A DNA stretch of 64,000 nt from Nissolia schottii (Eukaryota > Streptophyta > Magnoliopsida > Fabales > Fabaceae): contig QANU01033585.1 in the NCBI GenBank assembly GCA_003254905.1, positions 62,001 through 126,000 on the forward strand. Reading direction: 5' to 3'. Shown in pieces: positions 47,503-60,191 of this stretch. The notes under the pieces were generated by a model that made no database searches, had not been told where the DNA came from, and was given only the letters and a program-made list of their open reading frames with translations. The position numbers and the translations under genes are program-made. Numbering within the stretch: position 1 is the first letter of the stretch; the number at the start of each line of letters is the position of its first letter.

Positions 47503-49320
47503 ATCCTTGACCTTTGGTTATGATATTATTTATAGTCATTCGATCTTTGGCTACAAAAATTTTATACTTGCTCACCAAACAAATTTAACCTCCAAGCAAA
47601 CTTGCTAAGCAAACCAACTTGCCCACCAAGTAAATTTAACCTCCAAGTAAGCTTTATCCACCAAGTAAATAGCTAATAAAATAAATTCAATAATATTTTA
47701 ATTAAGAAATTTTGACATGAGATAAAAATACCAACAAATTAAACTCTTGTTATTAATTAATAGTTTAATACATGCCAGGTTGCAGCACAAATACGCAACC
47801 ATCCACAGCCACACGCCGCACGCCACAAGTGCTTGCAGGATTATGCAACTTGGTGAAGACGCAACGGAAGGGGGGAAGGATAATATCACAAGATGTTGAT
47901 GAGGCACTTAGACTTGTTTGTTAATGAATTTATTATTTATTATCTGAAAATGTGACACGAGAAGTCGTAACGTGTAATTAATTAATTAATGCATATTGTT
48001 GTATGTTTGTCAAAGTTACTCTTATGTGCAAGATTAATGACTTTTCTCGTTGTATGAGGTCAGGAGATGGACAAAATCGATTACATTGGTGCAAATTATA
48101 TATCCATTTATTTTTTACAGAGACATACAAAATTATTCAATTACTGCTATTCAGCAGTTTAAAATTTTGATAAAAACAATTTTTGATACAATATCAGAGT
48201 TGTCAAATATATTAATATATATGTGATATTTAGGTGCATTATTTATTATTTATAGAAGAAGCTCTAATCCCGGAAAAGTCACAATTTATAGTAAAAGTTA
48301 TTAAAGGATTCAACAGAAAATTAGAGTACATAAAAGTTAAAAAATGGGTAGGAGAGGGAATCGGACAGCAGACCGGCAGGTGGGGGCGGGATTTCATCTA
48401 AACAACCACTGAACTAACAGGTATTTTCTTTAATGGTGGTGTACATTTATATATCTACATAAAAATAATTTTTCATGGGGGATGGAGCCCTGCTGCCACC
48501 TAAATCCACCCGTTGAAGTTCTTATCAAATCTCATTTATAATAAAAGAAAATTATTTAAATAGATAATTTAATAGTTTTTATTATCGATGTAAACTTTTA
48601 AACGAGATAATTATTGACATAGTTTGTATGGTTATATAATTTTTGCCGTAAAAAGTATTTAGACCAAACCACTAAAGCATGTGCTTTAGGCCACACATTT
48701 TTTATAATTAAATTTTAAAATTCGAAAGAATTTATTATATTTTTCTAATTTTGTGGTAAAACATAATTTTAATTGTAACGTATAATTTATTATTTATATA
48801 CAATGATATTCACATATGCTCGCTGACCTTCTTAACTTGATACCTACTTAGGACATTTTATCTTATATGAAGCACTTATACATTTTCTTTTCATTCAACT
48901 TTATTCAGTTGACTATAAAAGTCTGGTTTTACCATTAATTTTTCATTTGAAAAGTAAAAATATAAAATCGATATTCAATAGAAAAATGCACCATTTGAGT
49001 TTTAATATAGGCCAAAATGTGTTCAGGTTTCCTACGTATTAGGCAAATATAACGAGGACTATATGTTTATAATATATTTATTTTCATGGTAAAATTCAAT
49101 TTTATATCCACTATGTTGATTATTTATCTAGTTACACAAAGAAAAATGTTTGGGAAACCTGTTTCATTAACCTACTCTTTCTTCTACCCACTTCTATGAT
49201 GACATTTGATATTTGTTCTCTTATTTTATCTTTAAATTGTCAAGCGTTATTCATAGAAGGTGGTGATAAATAAGTTGATGAGGTAAGTCTCCCAAAGTAT
49301 TACTCCTATACAAATATTAT
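47503..49320. other. AT-rich intergenic sequence
   Basis: A short imperfect repeat of CACCAAGTAAATTTAACCTC (47560-47670) is the only pattern. No gene was recognised. Confidence 0.4.
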
Positions 49321-49328
49321 TATTACTA

Positions 49329-49356
49329 CTAAACCTTATTAGGCACTTCGTGCCTG
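49329..49356 (-). mobile_element. Possible Helitron 3' terminus, minus orientation
   Basis: The hairpin AGGCAC-TTC-GTGCCT (49341-49355), read on the minus strand, is followed after about eleven bases by TTTAG|T, a changed CTRR end. The hairpin and preceding bases (TTGACAGGCACGAAGTGCCT) resemble those at 2132-2146. No 5' end was found. Confidence 0.3.
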
Positions 49357-49399
49357 TCAAGTCACTATTAGAAAAACACCTTGATCTAGTAGAGATATT

Positions 49400-49860
49400 T
49401 TTTTTTGTACTCTGGAGGGGGCCTAGGCCCGAAAAGAAGATTAGCTATTACAATCAATGAGATGGGGTAATGAGGCCCCTAAAGAATCATTGAGGAGTAT
49501 TAGAGTGCTTCCCATACGATGTTGGTCCCAAAGTTGTTGAGGGGATGTGTTGTCTAGCGCCCAATTAACTAGCTAGTCCACTACCTAGTTTTCTTCTCCG
49601 AGAACATGTTGAAACTGGACCCTCCACTCCCTCTTTTTCCATTGATGAATTCTTCTGATGATCCTCCCATATGAGGGGTGAAGGGTGTTGTTCCTATTGA
49701 CGAATTTCACGCGATTGAGGGAGTCTATTTCAACAATGATGTGTTTAAAGCCCCTGTCCCATGCACTCTCCATTCCCTTTAGGATGGCCAACAGCTCTGC
49801 CTAAATTGTTGTGTCTTCCCCAATGAACGCAGCAAATCGATCTGCCCAAGTTGTAAGTAA
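49400..49860 (-). pseudogene. LINE-type RNase H domain fragment
   Basis: The minus strand encodes AELLAILKGMESAWDRGFKH, then IIVEIDSLNRVKF, IIRRIHQWKKREWRVQFQHV and, after stops, WLVN-like residues. This is the RNase H (RVT_3) domain at the end of plant LINE polyproteins, also found in many unannotated plant genes. The EIDS aspartate is one catalytic residue. Stops flank and interrupt it, and no RT was found next to it. Confidence 0.65.
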
Positions 49861-50189
49861 TGTTCATTGACACAAAGATTGTCGCCTATCTCTTTATCAA
49901 ATAAATAAAAAAACTAAGTCAACCCAATAAAATGTAGTATAGGCTAACTCGAGTCGTCTCACGATGAAGCAATTAGAACCAATTCAAGTAAATTGAGGGT
50001 TTTTGGAAGTGAGTTGAAGGAAATTAACAATTAATTAAAATAATATCCCGCATACGGTTTTCCTAGATCAAGGATTAATTATCATCAGTTTCTAAATTAA
50101 ATGTTCATAAAAGGAGTGTTGTTTATTAGTTAAAGATCTCTAACTAACATGCAACACACTTAAGAGATCACGACCGCTCTCTCCTAAGC
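49861..50189 (-). repeat. Athila/Tat-like LTR, part 1, split by a CACTA
   Basis: It matches 7760-8060 in the same orientation, including CGTCTC(T/A)C followed by GAAGCAATT and GATCAAGGATTAATTATCAT. It resumes at 55918 after the CACTA. Confidence 0.7.
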
Positions 50190-51392
50190 CACTACAAGAA
50201 AAACGCTCATTATCGTCGGAGTTACCGTTATATTTTTCCCCAATTACCGTCGGCTTTTTTGCTTTCCGTTAGACTTACCGTCAACAAATTCACTGACAGT
50301 AATAGTCTCGATGGAAACTTATCGAATGCATATAGCCGACTGTAATTAGCGTCAATGATGATTGATGGTAATGGCGGTCCAAGGACGGTTCATATTGAAC
50401 CATTTACCGTCAGCCGAAACCGACGATAATGATATTACTATTTTATTCCATATACCGTCGATTAATTCTGACGGAAATTTGATGATATATGTACATCATG
50501 TGTTCAAATTATTGTTGGCTATAATCGACGATAATTATGAATATTACAATCTGAATATTATTGCGGGAATTTTTCGTCAGTAAAGATAATTAATTTAATT
50601 GTTACTTTATTTTTATTATTATTCCAAATATTAAATTATTTTTTAATGCAGTAAATTATATATTTAATAATATAATTATTTAATCTAAGAAAACTTCTTT
50701 AACACATTAAAGTATATTGTCAATTGCATTAAAAGGTATATGTATCCTTGAGGTGGACATAGTTATGAAACTAGCCATATATAAAATAAAATCTCTATTT
50801 CCTAATGACATTATGCAAGGCAATTTCGTACATGAAACCCTAACCAGAAAAAAAATAAAATTGGGGGCCATTTACAACAATCACTAATTAAAATTAATCT
50901 TTACATAGTAATCATATGGGAATGAAAGAAGTAACCCCAAACCAAAGCAATGAAAGAAGTAACTAGGAATGAAAGAACCTAAGTTTAGACCCTTTGAGAT
51001 ATTACTACTTAATCATTACAGATATCATAGCAGATAATTGATTATAAAACATTAGCAATTGAATAACTAACCTCATCAAATGCTGTAAATATTTCAATGC
51101 AGGCATTCCAACCAAAGCATGCCTTAAACTATCAAGCTCTACTAGTTGTATCACTTGTTCAACAAATTCCAACAGGGCAGGTCACTGTTATGTTAGTAAA
51201 TTGCTATGGGAAATAATAAACACATAATAAACAAAAAAAATTCTAGCATAGAAGTAAAATTTACAACTTTGGAAGGAACTTACATGTTTTTTTTTTTTTT
51301 TCCATTGTTGGAGAAGAGATGAAAGGAAAGGAGAGAAGAGGAAACAACATGTTTTGCATCTTGTTGCTACTCCCATTGTTGGAGAGGAGATG

Positions 51393-54296
51393 TGTAACAT
51401 CCCGATTTTTTTTCCTTACAAAGACTTCGCATAATAAATATATATATAAGTAAAATAATTAGACTAGAAGTCTAACTCCCAATTTTATTCCCCAAAAGTA
51501 TAAAATAAGGTAATAGTTCGCAATTCTGCGAAAATCAGCAGACACCGAATTTAGTGCCTTTCCTCACTGGAATTTAATTGTACATCAAAGGTATCTACGA
51601 AGAACACTTTTATGGAAAATAAATTTACAAATACCTTGGGTGAACTTGAATTCCCTATTAGGAGAATTAGTAGATCAAGATGGGATGACCGGAATATTTT
51701 TCGCCCACCCGTACACGAAGCCCCCGGACAGCGAACGACCAAACACGATCAAATTGGATTGAAAAGTGGGCCCCATGGCCAAGGGCAATTAGCCTCACTG
51801 CAGCCCCCGCACACAAAAGTCAAAGAAAATCCCAATTAGTCAAAGATGACTAAGCATAATTAGCCATATTCTATTTTCTTTTTCTTTTTCATTTTTTTTA
51901 TGAAAATAAGTGGCCAAGAATGGCCCAAGGCCACAACCTTGAAGTCCTATAAATAGCCCTCCATAGCTTTCATTTTCTCACTTTCTCATCTCTTAGTTCT
52001 TGCTTAAATTCGTTCCGTTCAGACACTATCGTTACGCTGCCGAAACCGGGAAGCTAGCAAGGAAAAACTACGAACTCTTGGGAACCTTGGCTCACCATCC
52101 TACCTATCCACAAGACTCTTAGGAAGTGGGTAAACCTAGCTTGCTCAGCTCTTTGGTGACTTCTATTTGCTTGCCTATGGTTATGTGAAATTATCATGTA
52201 TTATGTAGTAGATGCTACGTTAATGATGCATGGTGGTTTTGATGTGTTCTTTGAGCTAGATAATATTGTATTGTGGTTGTTGGAACTTGTGGAGAAGCCC
52301 TAAGAAGTAGGCATGGGAATGGTTTGAAAGAAAAGAAAAATAACAAGAGGGTAACCCTAAGTCACGCCTAGGACGCTGAGCAGCCTAGGGTGAAATCCTA
52401 GAAAATGATTTGGAAACTCTGTTATGTGACTTGGGTGGCTTTAGGGACCGCTGAGCAGGCTCAAGGGGGCGTTGAACAGTCTAAACCCTAGTTCCCATGG
52501 AAACCTAGACAGGGGTGTCTGAGTGAACCGGGAGTTCTCGTGGATGTTGAGCAACCTGGGAGACTCTAGGTCATTAACCTAACCTGAACCAGGGAATGAA
52601 CGATTGTGAAAGTTATCTTGGGCCGCATGCTCCAACAAACACTTCTCCGCAATGATTATGTTTTATGACAAAGTGCTTCATGAGGACATGGTTGTCACTC
52701 AGGTGTTAGGACAACCTTAGATGACTAGAAAGTAATCACCTAATGTTTAAAGATCATAACTGAATCCTAGGGAACAAGTGATTTCTTAAGAAGGTTCCTG
52801 TCGCAGAGGGTCCGGTATACCTTAAAGAAAGTACGTAGTTATATAATAGGGAATCCCCTTCTCTAGGCACGTCCAACGGACAAGCCCCTCACCAGTCCAA
52901 CAAGATGGATTGGTTAAAGATGAACGCAGGCATAGGCCTGATCTCATGTCAAAGAAAAGATAGACCCAGGCACATGCCTGATTTTATAAATACAGGCATA
53001 GGCCTGGCCATGATAAAGACAGGCATAGGCCTGACCATGATAAAGGTAGAGGCATAGGCCTGACCTAATAAGGGGCCACAAAGAATAAAACGAACACAGT
53101 CATGCATGGTCGAGTCACAGTGCCGACCCACGAGTCCACGTCTGGTCGAGTCATAGGGTCGACCTCTCGACATCCCAACAGTTGGATGGTTGTTCCTATC
53201 ATTGTCGATATAAATATGACGTCGTGTATCCGTGGTTAGCTGCCACTCAGGTTAAGCATTGTCTGGTCATCAACGATACGGAAACAGAAGCAGGTTGTAG
53301 TTGTATGGTCACAACTACGAGTGGTGGAAGGACTAATTTAAAAAGAAGGACGCAGCCACAGGACGCTTAAGAGAACCCTAAACCCTTTCATGCATAAAAT
53401 ATGAGATGTATGTATGGATGTATGTATGTATGCAAGTATGTATATGCACGTATACGCTGAGCCTTGTCGAGTGAAACAACATCACAAGACTGTCCCACCA
53501 AGTACAAGTTACGTAGCTGCGTGATCACAGGACACGATACCAGACTATCAGGATTACAAAGCATGAGAACCTATAATTATGAAAGCAAGATTAGATTCTC
53601 CAATCACCTAGTAACGTAGGTAAAGCTGCTCAAGACTAGTATAGCCAATAATAATCAGTAGGGATTGTAGTATACATGTACACCTAGAGATCCCCTGAGC
53701 GCCCTAGAGCATAACCGAAGAAAAGTTGGTGCCCCCAATGTTCAAGGTTTCCCACTAAGAACGCGTCGTTCTCACCTCAACTCGTTCATGACTCCAGGAA
53801 CTTACGACGAGGACTATGCCGAGCTGCAGGAAGAGCCGTGAAGGGCCGAGACGTGAAGCCGACACCCCAAGAGAACGGGGCAAGCAAGAGTTTTGCAATG
53901 GCTAAATGAGATGTGTACCAATTAGCCCTTATGTTTTGTAGACAACCACTATATTTTATAGACTTGATGCTTGTATATTACTTATTGTAATACCTATATG
54001 CATTCTTGTAAATATATGTGATGGACCATATGCTTGCTTATCTATATGTTGTTTGATACTTGACTGATACCCGTTAAGCCCAAAGGCTCTATCACTTGTA
54101 TTATATGTCTTATCCCAAGCACGGCTCATATGTTATACAATAAACTATGCAAAGAAACAGTTTAAAATCGGTCCATATTTTCGTGAATAAGTATTTTGAA
54201 GGATAATAACGGACTATCAGTATTCCCACCAAGTAATTAACAACCTAGTGAGCATTGTGTATGACTTAAGCATAGGTGGTTAGCTAGGGTGTTTCA
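51393..54296 (+). mobile_element. Solo LTR, TGTAACA-type, 2,904 bp
   Basis: It starts TGTAACATCCCGATTTTT and ends GGGTGTTTCA (one base off TGTTACA). Identical AGATG pentamers flank it (51388-51392 and 54297-54301). It has a TATG microsatellite at 53407-53440 and the shared promoter/R-type block near 53690-53790. It lacks the GTCATTCGAATGAC cluster seen in sister LTRs. Confidence 0.9.
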
Positions 54297-54477
54297 AGAT
54301 GAAAGGAAATGAGAGAAGAGGAAAAGAGAAGAGAAGAGAAGAAAAGGACGAAATGAGTGAAATGGTGGGGTAGGAGAGTAAAATTCGGCTGAAGGACAAA
54401 GGAAATCTCGCGCGAGTAAGGTTAGGATTAGGTTTATGAACGTTACCTTCGGATTTGTCTGACAATAAAAACTTACT

Positions 54478-54750
54478 CTACATTACTTCCTTCTCGTATA
54501 CCACTAATGGTTACTAGCTTCTTTTTGACTCTGTCATTTACTATCTTAATTTAAATATTTTGTCATTTGATATGTTTTGTTGTCTTCTTTAGCATCATAA
54601 ACTTAAATGGTATTGAAGAGGAACCCAAATGGTACTGAAGAGGACAAACAAAACATGCATACCAATGACAAAATATTAAATTAAGACAGTGAGTGACAGA
54701 GTGAAAAAGAAGTGGGTAACTAATAGTAGGATATAAGGATGAGTTAATTT
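54478..54750. repeat. Foldback palindrome, second copy
   Basis: It is the counterpart of 46164-46380 within the second CACTA, with arms starting TACATTACTTCCTTCTCGTA and ending near GGATGAGTTAA. An extra short duplication (AAATGGTA(T/C)TGAAGAGG, twice at 54607-54640) enlarges the loop. Confidence 0.7.
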
Positions 54751-54849
54751 ATAGCGAAATGATGATAATAAACAAGATTACATCATTAAACCCTAAATCC
54801 TAAACCTTAAACCTACATAAAAGTACTAGCTATTACAAAACATATGCAA

Positions 54850-55490
54850 AACACAATATGTTTCCTCCCACCCTAAGTTTGCGACCCACCATCTTGGGCT
54901 TTGTCATTATTACACCCCCAAGCTAACACCTAACCACCCACCATCTTGGGCTTTGTCGTTATTAGTCCCCCGAGCTGACACCTAACCATCTAGATCCTTA
55001 ATGTTGTTGGTCTCGGGGTTGTAATACTTGTCAAGAGAAACCACGCCCCAATCAAACTTGGGAACAAAATGCTTAACTATCACTGACCCAAAGGCCGCAT
55101 CCATGGTTTCCTTCTACTGCTTCAGGCAGGCATCATAATCCTTCTTCATCTAGACAACCTCAGATGCTTTATCCTCGGTTGTAGTCGTGGCCCTGCCAGC
55201 AATCGATTCAAACTTTTTCACCCTCTCCTCTCAAACAGCCATCTGCGCCAACAACTAACAGCTAATGGTGGCAGCGGTGGTGATGTAGTGGTGGCAGTGG
55301 TGGTGGCGATGGTGGCGGCAGCAACAATGGTGGTGGTGGCCACGGTCCGGTGGTGATCTGGTGGTTACGATGGTGGTGGCGCCGGTGAAACATCCGGAGG
55401 AGGATCGCTGATAGAACGCAAAGGAAGACGATGTACAGTGAAAATGAGGGAGGGAGAGCCGATGGAGCTCTATATATATAATCATTACAG
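54850..55490 (-). pseudogene. CACTA-internal coding remnant, second copy
   Basis: The minus strand has the GGTGGC/CCACC block (55255-55420), then the charged stretch near 55230-55100 and the PKFDWGVVSLD-type stretch near 55070-55030, in the same order as 45540-46040. Stops interrupt it. The TGGGCTTTGTC(A/G)TTATTA block is duplicated (54893 and 54946). Function unknown. Confidence 0.45.
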
Positions 55491-55917
55491 TCATATTAAT
55501 CCAACATTACCGTCGAATAAAGCCAACGGTAATTACACCAACCACCAAAAAACGTGTGGATGAGAAAATATTTGTATGGGATAATGCAGGCATGGGAAAA
55601 CGTGCAAAAAAGTTCAAGGCTGTTACCGTCGGCTTTTTTCGATGGTAATCGGTTCAATGTTACAATGGGTACCCTATTACCATCAGCCACATTCGACGAT
55701 AAGCCTTTCGCCTAACAATGCGCGACTTAGCGCCAACTATTACTGTCGGAATTAGTGTCGGTTTCTTATTTCTGACGGTAATCGTTACCAAAATTAATCA
55801 AGTTCGCCTTTAATGCATTTACTGTTGGATTTTTTAGTTTGTTCTGACGAGATCACCGTCCGATGGTTTTCCGATGGTAATGTACCAACGGTAATATGCT
55901 ATTTTCTAGTAGTGAGC

Positions 55918-56395
55918 ATCAACTAGTCTAAGAGCTAACAACTAAGACACGGTTTCAAACACTTATACTAATTTGGTTACCCAATTGCACAACTTAATCT
56001 GACCAGATTAATTCCCCAAATTCCCCTTAGCGGCTTGGTCAATTCTCATTTACCAACTTGAATTTACCAATCCTAGTAATCCTAATTCAACAAATCCTAC
56101 GATCGTCGAGATTTATTAACTTAGAATTAACCCTAATTAATATCATGCAATTGCTATGTTAACAATTAGAGAAAGGAAGATAATTATGAATTATCATGAA
56201 ATACAAGAACCTCCAATTAATCTTAGTCCTAGAATTACCGCATGCAAGGTATCAAGAAACTACTTCTCTATGAGTGGAGGATTGAAACTCATAATCATAA
56301 ATAAATTAAATGGTAAAAACATATGAAAATAAAATACAAAACCTAAATTAAAATCAATGGTGGAAACAATGTCATACACGAAAGAACCCCGAACA
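55918..56395 (-). repeat. Athila/Tat-like LTR, part 2
   Basis: It continues 49861-50189 and matches 8060-8460 (ACGATCGTCGAGATTTATTA, ATGCAATTGCTAT, ACAAGAACCTCCAATTAATC). A large LTR interrupts it at 56396. Confidence 0.7.
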
Positions 56396-59300
56396 TGTAA
56401 CACTCCACTTTCTTTAGCAATTATTTCGCGAAATAGATAAATATGTAGGAGTGATTTACTAGGATCTAGAATCTAAATCACTATGCTATTTTCAATAATC
56501 GCGGTTAAGGTAATAGTTTCGAGTCCTCCTAAAATTTCGCGAGCCTCGGGATTAATTATCTTTCATCGTCGAAATTAAATTATATATTAACGGTATCAGT
56601 GAAACACACTTTTATAAAAGTTGATTCATGATTACCCTTGATTAAATTGAATTCCTTATTAGAAAAATTAGTAGATGATGTTTTTATGTTTGAAAAATTT
56701 TATAGGACACTGGTTTAATCACTACGCATGTATGGCGACACACGTCGCCACACATACATGGAAATTCCAAGACAAAGTCTCGGTTAATTAACACAAACAC
56801 ACACAAAACCTGAGACAAACACACACATGTGAAAACAACATGCACACACAAGAGTCAAAGCAAGTCATACCTTGCACTATACAGACCATTCTTCACACTA
56901 TTCACTTTCTTATGTAAGTCATTTTCCTCTCAAAATTGCTTCCGCCAAACTGAAGCTTCACTCTCCGATTTCCTTAATTTAATTTCACAATTCTTTCTTT
57001 ATAAATTATCAAAGCCAACAGTAGCTTTGTCTTTCATTTGCAACTCTTCTAAGTTTTCTTTCCTTGTTTCATTTTCTTTCATTTTCCTAGCAAAACCGAA
57101 GCATTCTCCCTTAGCTCTCTTTCTTTATTTCATCTCTTTCTCTATAGCACAAAGCATGCAAAACTGAAGCCACACATACATACACTCACAGATTTCTTTC
57201 TTTGCTTTCTTTCCTTTGCAAAAACATGAGAGAACACCATCATCCTCTCAAAATTCTCCTACCATTTTCCCTTAGTAAACTTGCTGCACATCATCACCAT
57301 CATCCTCTCAAATTTTCTCTTATTTTCCCCTAGGGAAACCATAGCTAATTCTCATCAAAATATCCTCCATTAGCAAGCAAAGCGAGCATGCATGTAAGCT
57401 AGGCAAAGGAGCAAGCAAAGCTAGGCTAAGGAAACAAAGTCAAGCAAAGTTTGCACCAAGATCATCATCAAACCAGCAACCTTCATCTCCCTTGGGAAAG
57501 CCTTGCATGCAAGCCTTGGAGCCACACCAAGGCCATTCAAGGAGTCCCCTCTAATTTGCTTAACTTTCATCAAGTTTGCTTAAGTGTGGGTAATCTGAAA
57601 ACCCACTACTTGAGTGGATTGTTTATATTGATTGTTTGTTAAAACTATGTGTTTGTTCTCCTGAGAAACTAAATTGTGTTATTGTGTTTTCAGGGATATA
57701 TAGAGACATAAGAGTGTAAGAGGTTTTGAGTGAAGTTTCAAGCATAAGAAAAATAAGTTTTTGAGGGTGCATGTGTATGTAATGCATTTCCGGTTTCATG
57801 CATGAGTAGAGGAGTTTAGAGTTATTTTTTTTGTTGATGCATGTTAGTGTAAGAGGTTTTGGGTGAAGTTTCAAGTGTAAGAAAAATGAATTTTGGGGGT
57901 GCATGTACAAGAGGGTAATTCAGTTTGCTTAAGAAAATGTAGGAGATTAGGGTTTGTATGGTGCACGGTGGTAAGAGTGCAAAAGATATCAAGAGTATGA
58001 GCGTGCATGTGAACCATGGCATTCAGTTTGAGAGAGGAAATTGGTAAGATTAAGGTTCTGAGGTTGCATGCAAGAGTATGTGTTTTGGTTAATAAGTGTG
58101 AGTCCTAAAGAGTTAAGTTTAGAAGGTGCATGTACAGTAAAGAGATTTAAATAGTAAGTGATGTAACCCAATGGAAATACCTGACAAGGCGCATAAGAGA
58201 ACTCCCAAAATCCTTTTTCTTAATAGTTGTGATCCATTGGACATAGATCCAATTTTTCATTTTTTTTTATTCCTTAGAATCTTTTATTTTTAACCTTTGG
58301 GATCGTATCAAAATTCTACTGTGTCGGTATGCCTTATCCATCTCTCCAGGAAAATATATATCCCCAAAAAATATTTTTAATTCAATTTTTTTTCCTTCAT
58401 GCATGATATATGTGATGTATGTATATAATGATAATATATGTATACGCTACAAGGCAATGTCAAGTGAAAAGGTTTCACAAGACTGCCTTTACGAGGTTTA
58501 TAAAGTAGGAGAGTACGTGATCCAATTTCATGATACTCAAGCGATTAGGATTAGAAAGTAGGATAACCTTTTGTTTATAAGTAACTCAAGATTAGAATTC
58601 CCCTGTCATCTAGTAAATTAGATAAAGCTGCTTAGGACTTAAAGGTTGACAACTAAGAGAGTTAGGGTAACCTTATATTAGATCGCTAGAAATGTTAAAC
58701 GCTAAAGTTAAAAAGATAATAAATGAACCTAGAATTGAACGAAGCTATAGGCAGTTTTTGACCAAATCGGTTGATATATTCTAGTAATGATTATGTAGAA
58801 AATGTCTAGGAATCCCCCCTTTGGTCTGTCACATGATGGCAGCCCCTTCACCATCTGATATGGGATTGCCATAGTAAATGTATGTTTCTCCCCTTCGGTA
58901 TGTCACAAAATTACATGCCCTCACCATCTGATATGGGATGGTCATATTGTATGCTAAATACGTCTGTGGGTTGCTACCACAAGGTTTGAGCTCAATACCT
59001 AATTAAAGAAGGTTGTACCCTGATATAACTTCTGACGGGTACAGGAAGGGACAAGAAGGTTGTACCCGGATATAACTCCTAACAGGCACATAAGAGGACA
59101 CCCCAATAGACCCCTCATGCATGATAGTTAAAGAGAGTAAGCATGATTTTATATCACAAGTTAAAGTTAAGAGAGTAAGCATGATTTTATATCACAAGTT
59201 AAAGTTAAGAGAGTAAGGATGATATTTATATAACAAGTTAAAGTTAAGAGAGCAAGCATGATTTTTATATCACGATTTAAAATTAAGAAAGTAAGCATGA

Positions 59301-60191
59301 TTTTATATCATAATCGCAAGTTAATGTTAAGAGAGTAAGAAAGAGTTACATTTATGAGTTATTTCCCCAGATTCAGCAAAGTACACTCATACATGACCCA
59401 ACGTCACGAGATGTTTATGCTCTTAAGTAGAAAGCTCAAGGTTACAAAGTTACGTAATACCAGAATTAGCTCCTTTCACCTAGTAAATAGATAAAGCTGC
59501 TCGGGACTAGTATGGATTTAAATTAAATAAGAAGTCTTAGTGATTATATTCTCCACCTAGAGACCCCCCGAGCGGCGGGATTATAAGTATATGAAAAAGA
59601 AATAGTCATTCCCACAGGATTCCCACTAAGGATGCAAGTTCTTACCCCACGTTTACTTATGATTTGTGACGAAGTCATCCTTTGACGGTAGCAAGAGTGG
59701 GGACCATCACCTTCAAGGTCTGAATCTTATGCAGGGCATGCAACTATAGTAGTGAGTAGATTACCTAGTAAAAATAGGTCTTGTACATGTTATTTTCTTT
59801 TGCCGCATGGGATTGTAGGGGCAGCTACACTGCAGGTCCCATGCATGGCTATACTTGATGTATATATGTATATATATTTAGTTGTGACATATGTGAACCT
59901 TGGACCACTTGGTATGTATGTTTTATGATAAGGAATGTATGTTGAGTAGGTCTTCGCAATGTTCCCTCAAGCGTATGAGTATCCTTAGTTAGTATGATTC
60001 GTCGTGGCATGAGTACGACTCACATTTTCATAACCGAGATTTTTCAAAACAAAGACAAGTTTTAAATTGGTCCATATTTTCGTAACTAATTATATTTTCA
60101 AAAGTAAGTATAAAAGCAACTCATCCGAGAAGTAATAAACTAGAGGACATTACTTACGACTTAAACATAAGTAGCTATCTAGGGTGTTACA
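56396..60191 (+). repeat. Large LTR, TGTAACACTCCAC subtype, 3,796 bp, plus orientation
   Basis: It starts TGTAACACTCCACTTTCT and ends AGGGTGTTACA. Flanking pentamers GAACA and CAACG agree at only three positions, so the target duplication is not convincing. It is the sister of 31660-35846. The first 1.8 kb has CT-rich segments with repeated CATCATCCTCTCAAA (57238 and 57298). Two ~75-bp direct repeats containing CACCATCTGATATGGGAT are at 58845-58935. Confidence 0.75.
59128..59345 (+). repeat. Minisatellite, ~38-bp unit, five to six copies
   Basis: AGAGAGTAAGCATGATTTTA and TATCACAAGTTAAAGTTA recur head to tail with small changes, inside the LTR. Confidence 0.85.

Larger units (their letters stand above)
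50190..55914 (-). mobile_element. CACTA transposon, complete ends, non-autonomous, with inserted solo LTR
   Basis: It begins CACTACAAGAAAAACG and ends TTTTCTAGTAGTG, with 3-bp target duplications AGC (50187-50189 and 55915-55917). Subterminal ACCGTCGG-type repeats occur at both ends (50215-50580 and 55500-55890). Interior coding remnant and CCACC block run on the minus strand. Removing the solo LTR leaves about 2.8 kb, too short for transposase, and none is seen. Confidence 0.9.

Noticed and set aside
47698-47907. 69-codon minus-strand open frame
   Set aside because: No domain, no splice or promoter context and no conserved copy.
57451-58171. Several short open frames as genes
   Set aside because: They fall inside the 3.8-kb LTR, have no domains, and follow CT- and GA-rich runs.
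59128-59345. CRISPR-like array
   Set aside because: Units are contiguous without spacers, inside a plant LTR; it is a minisatellite.
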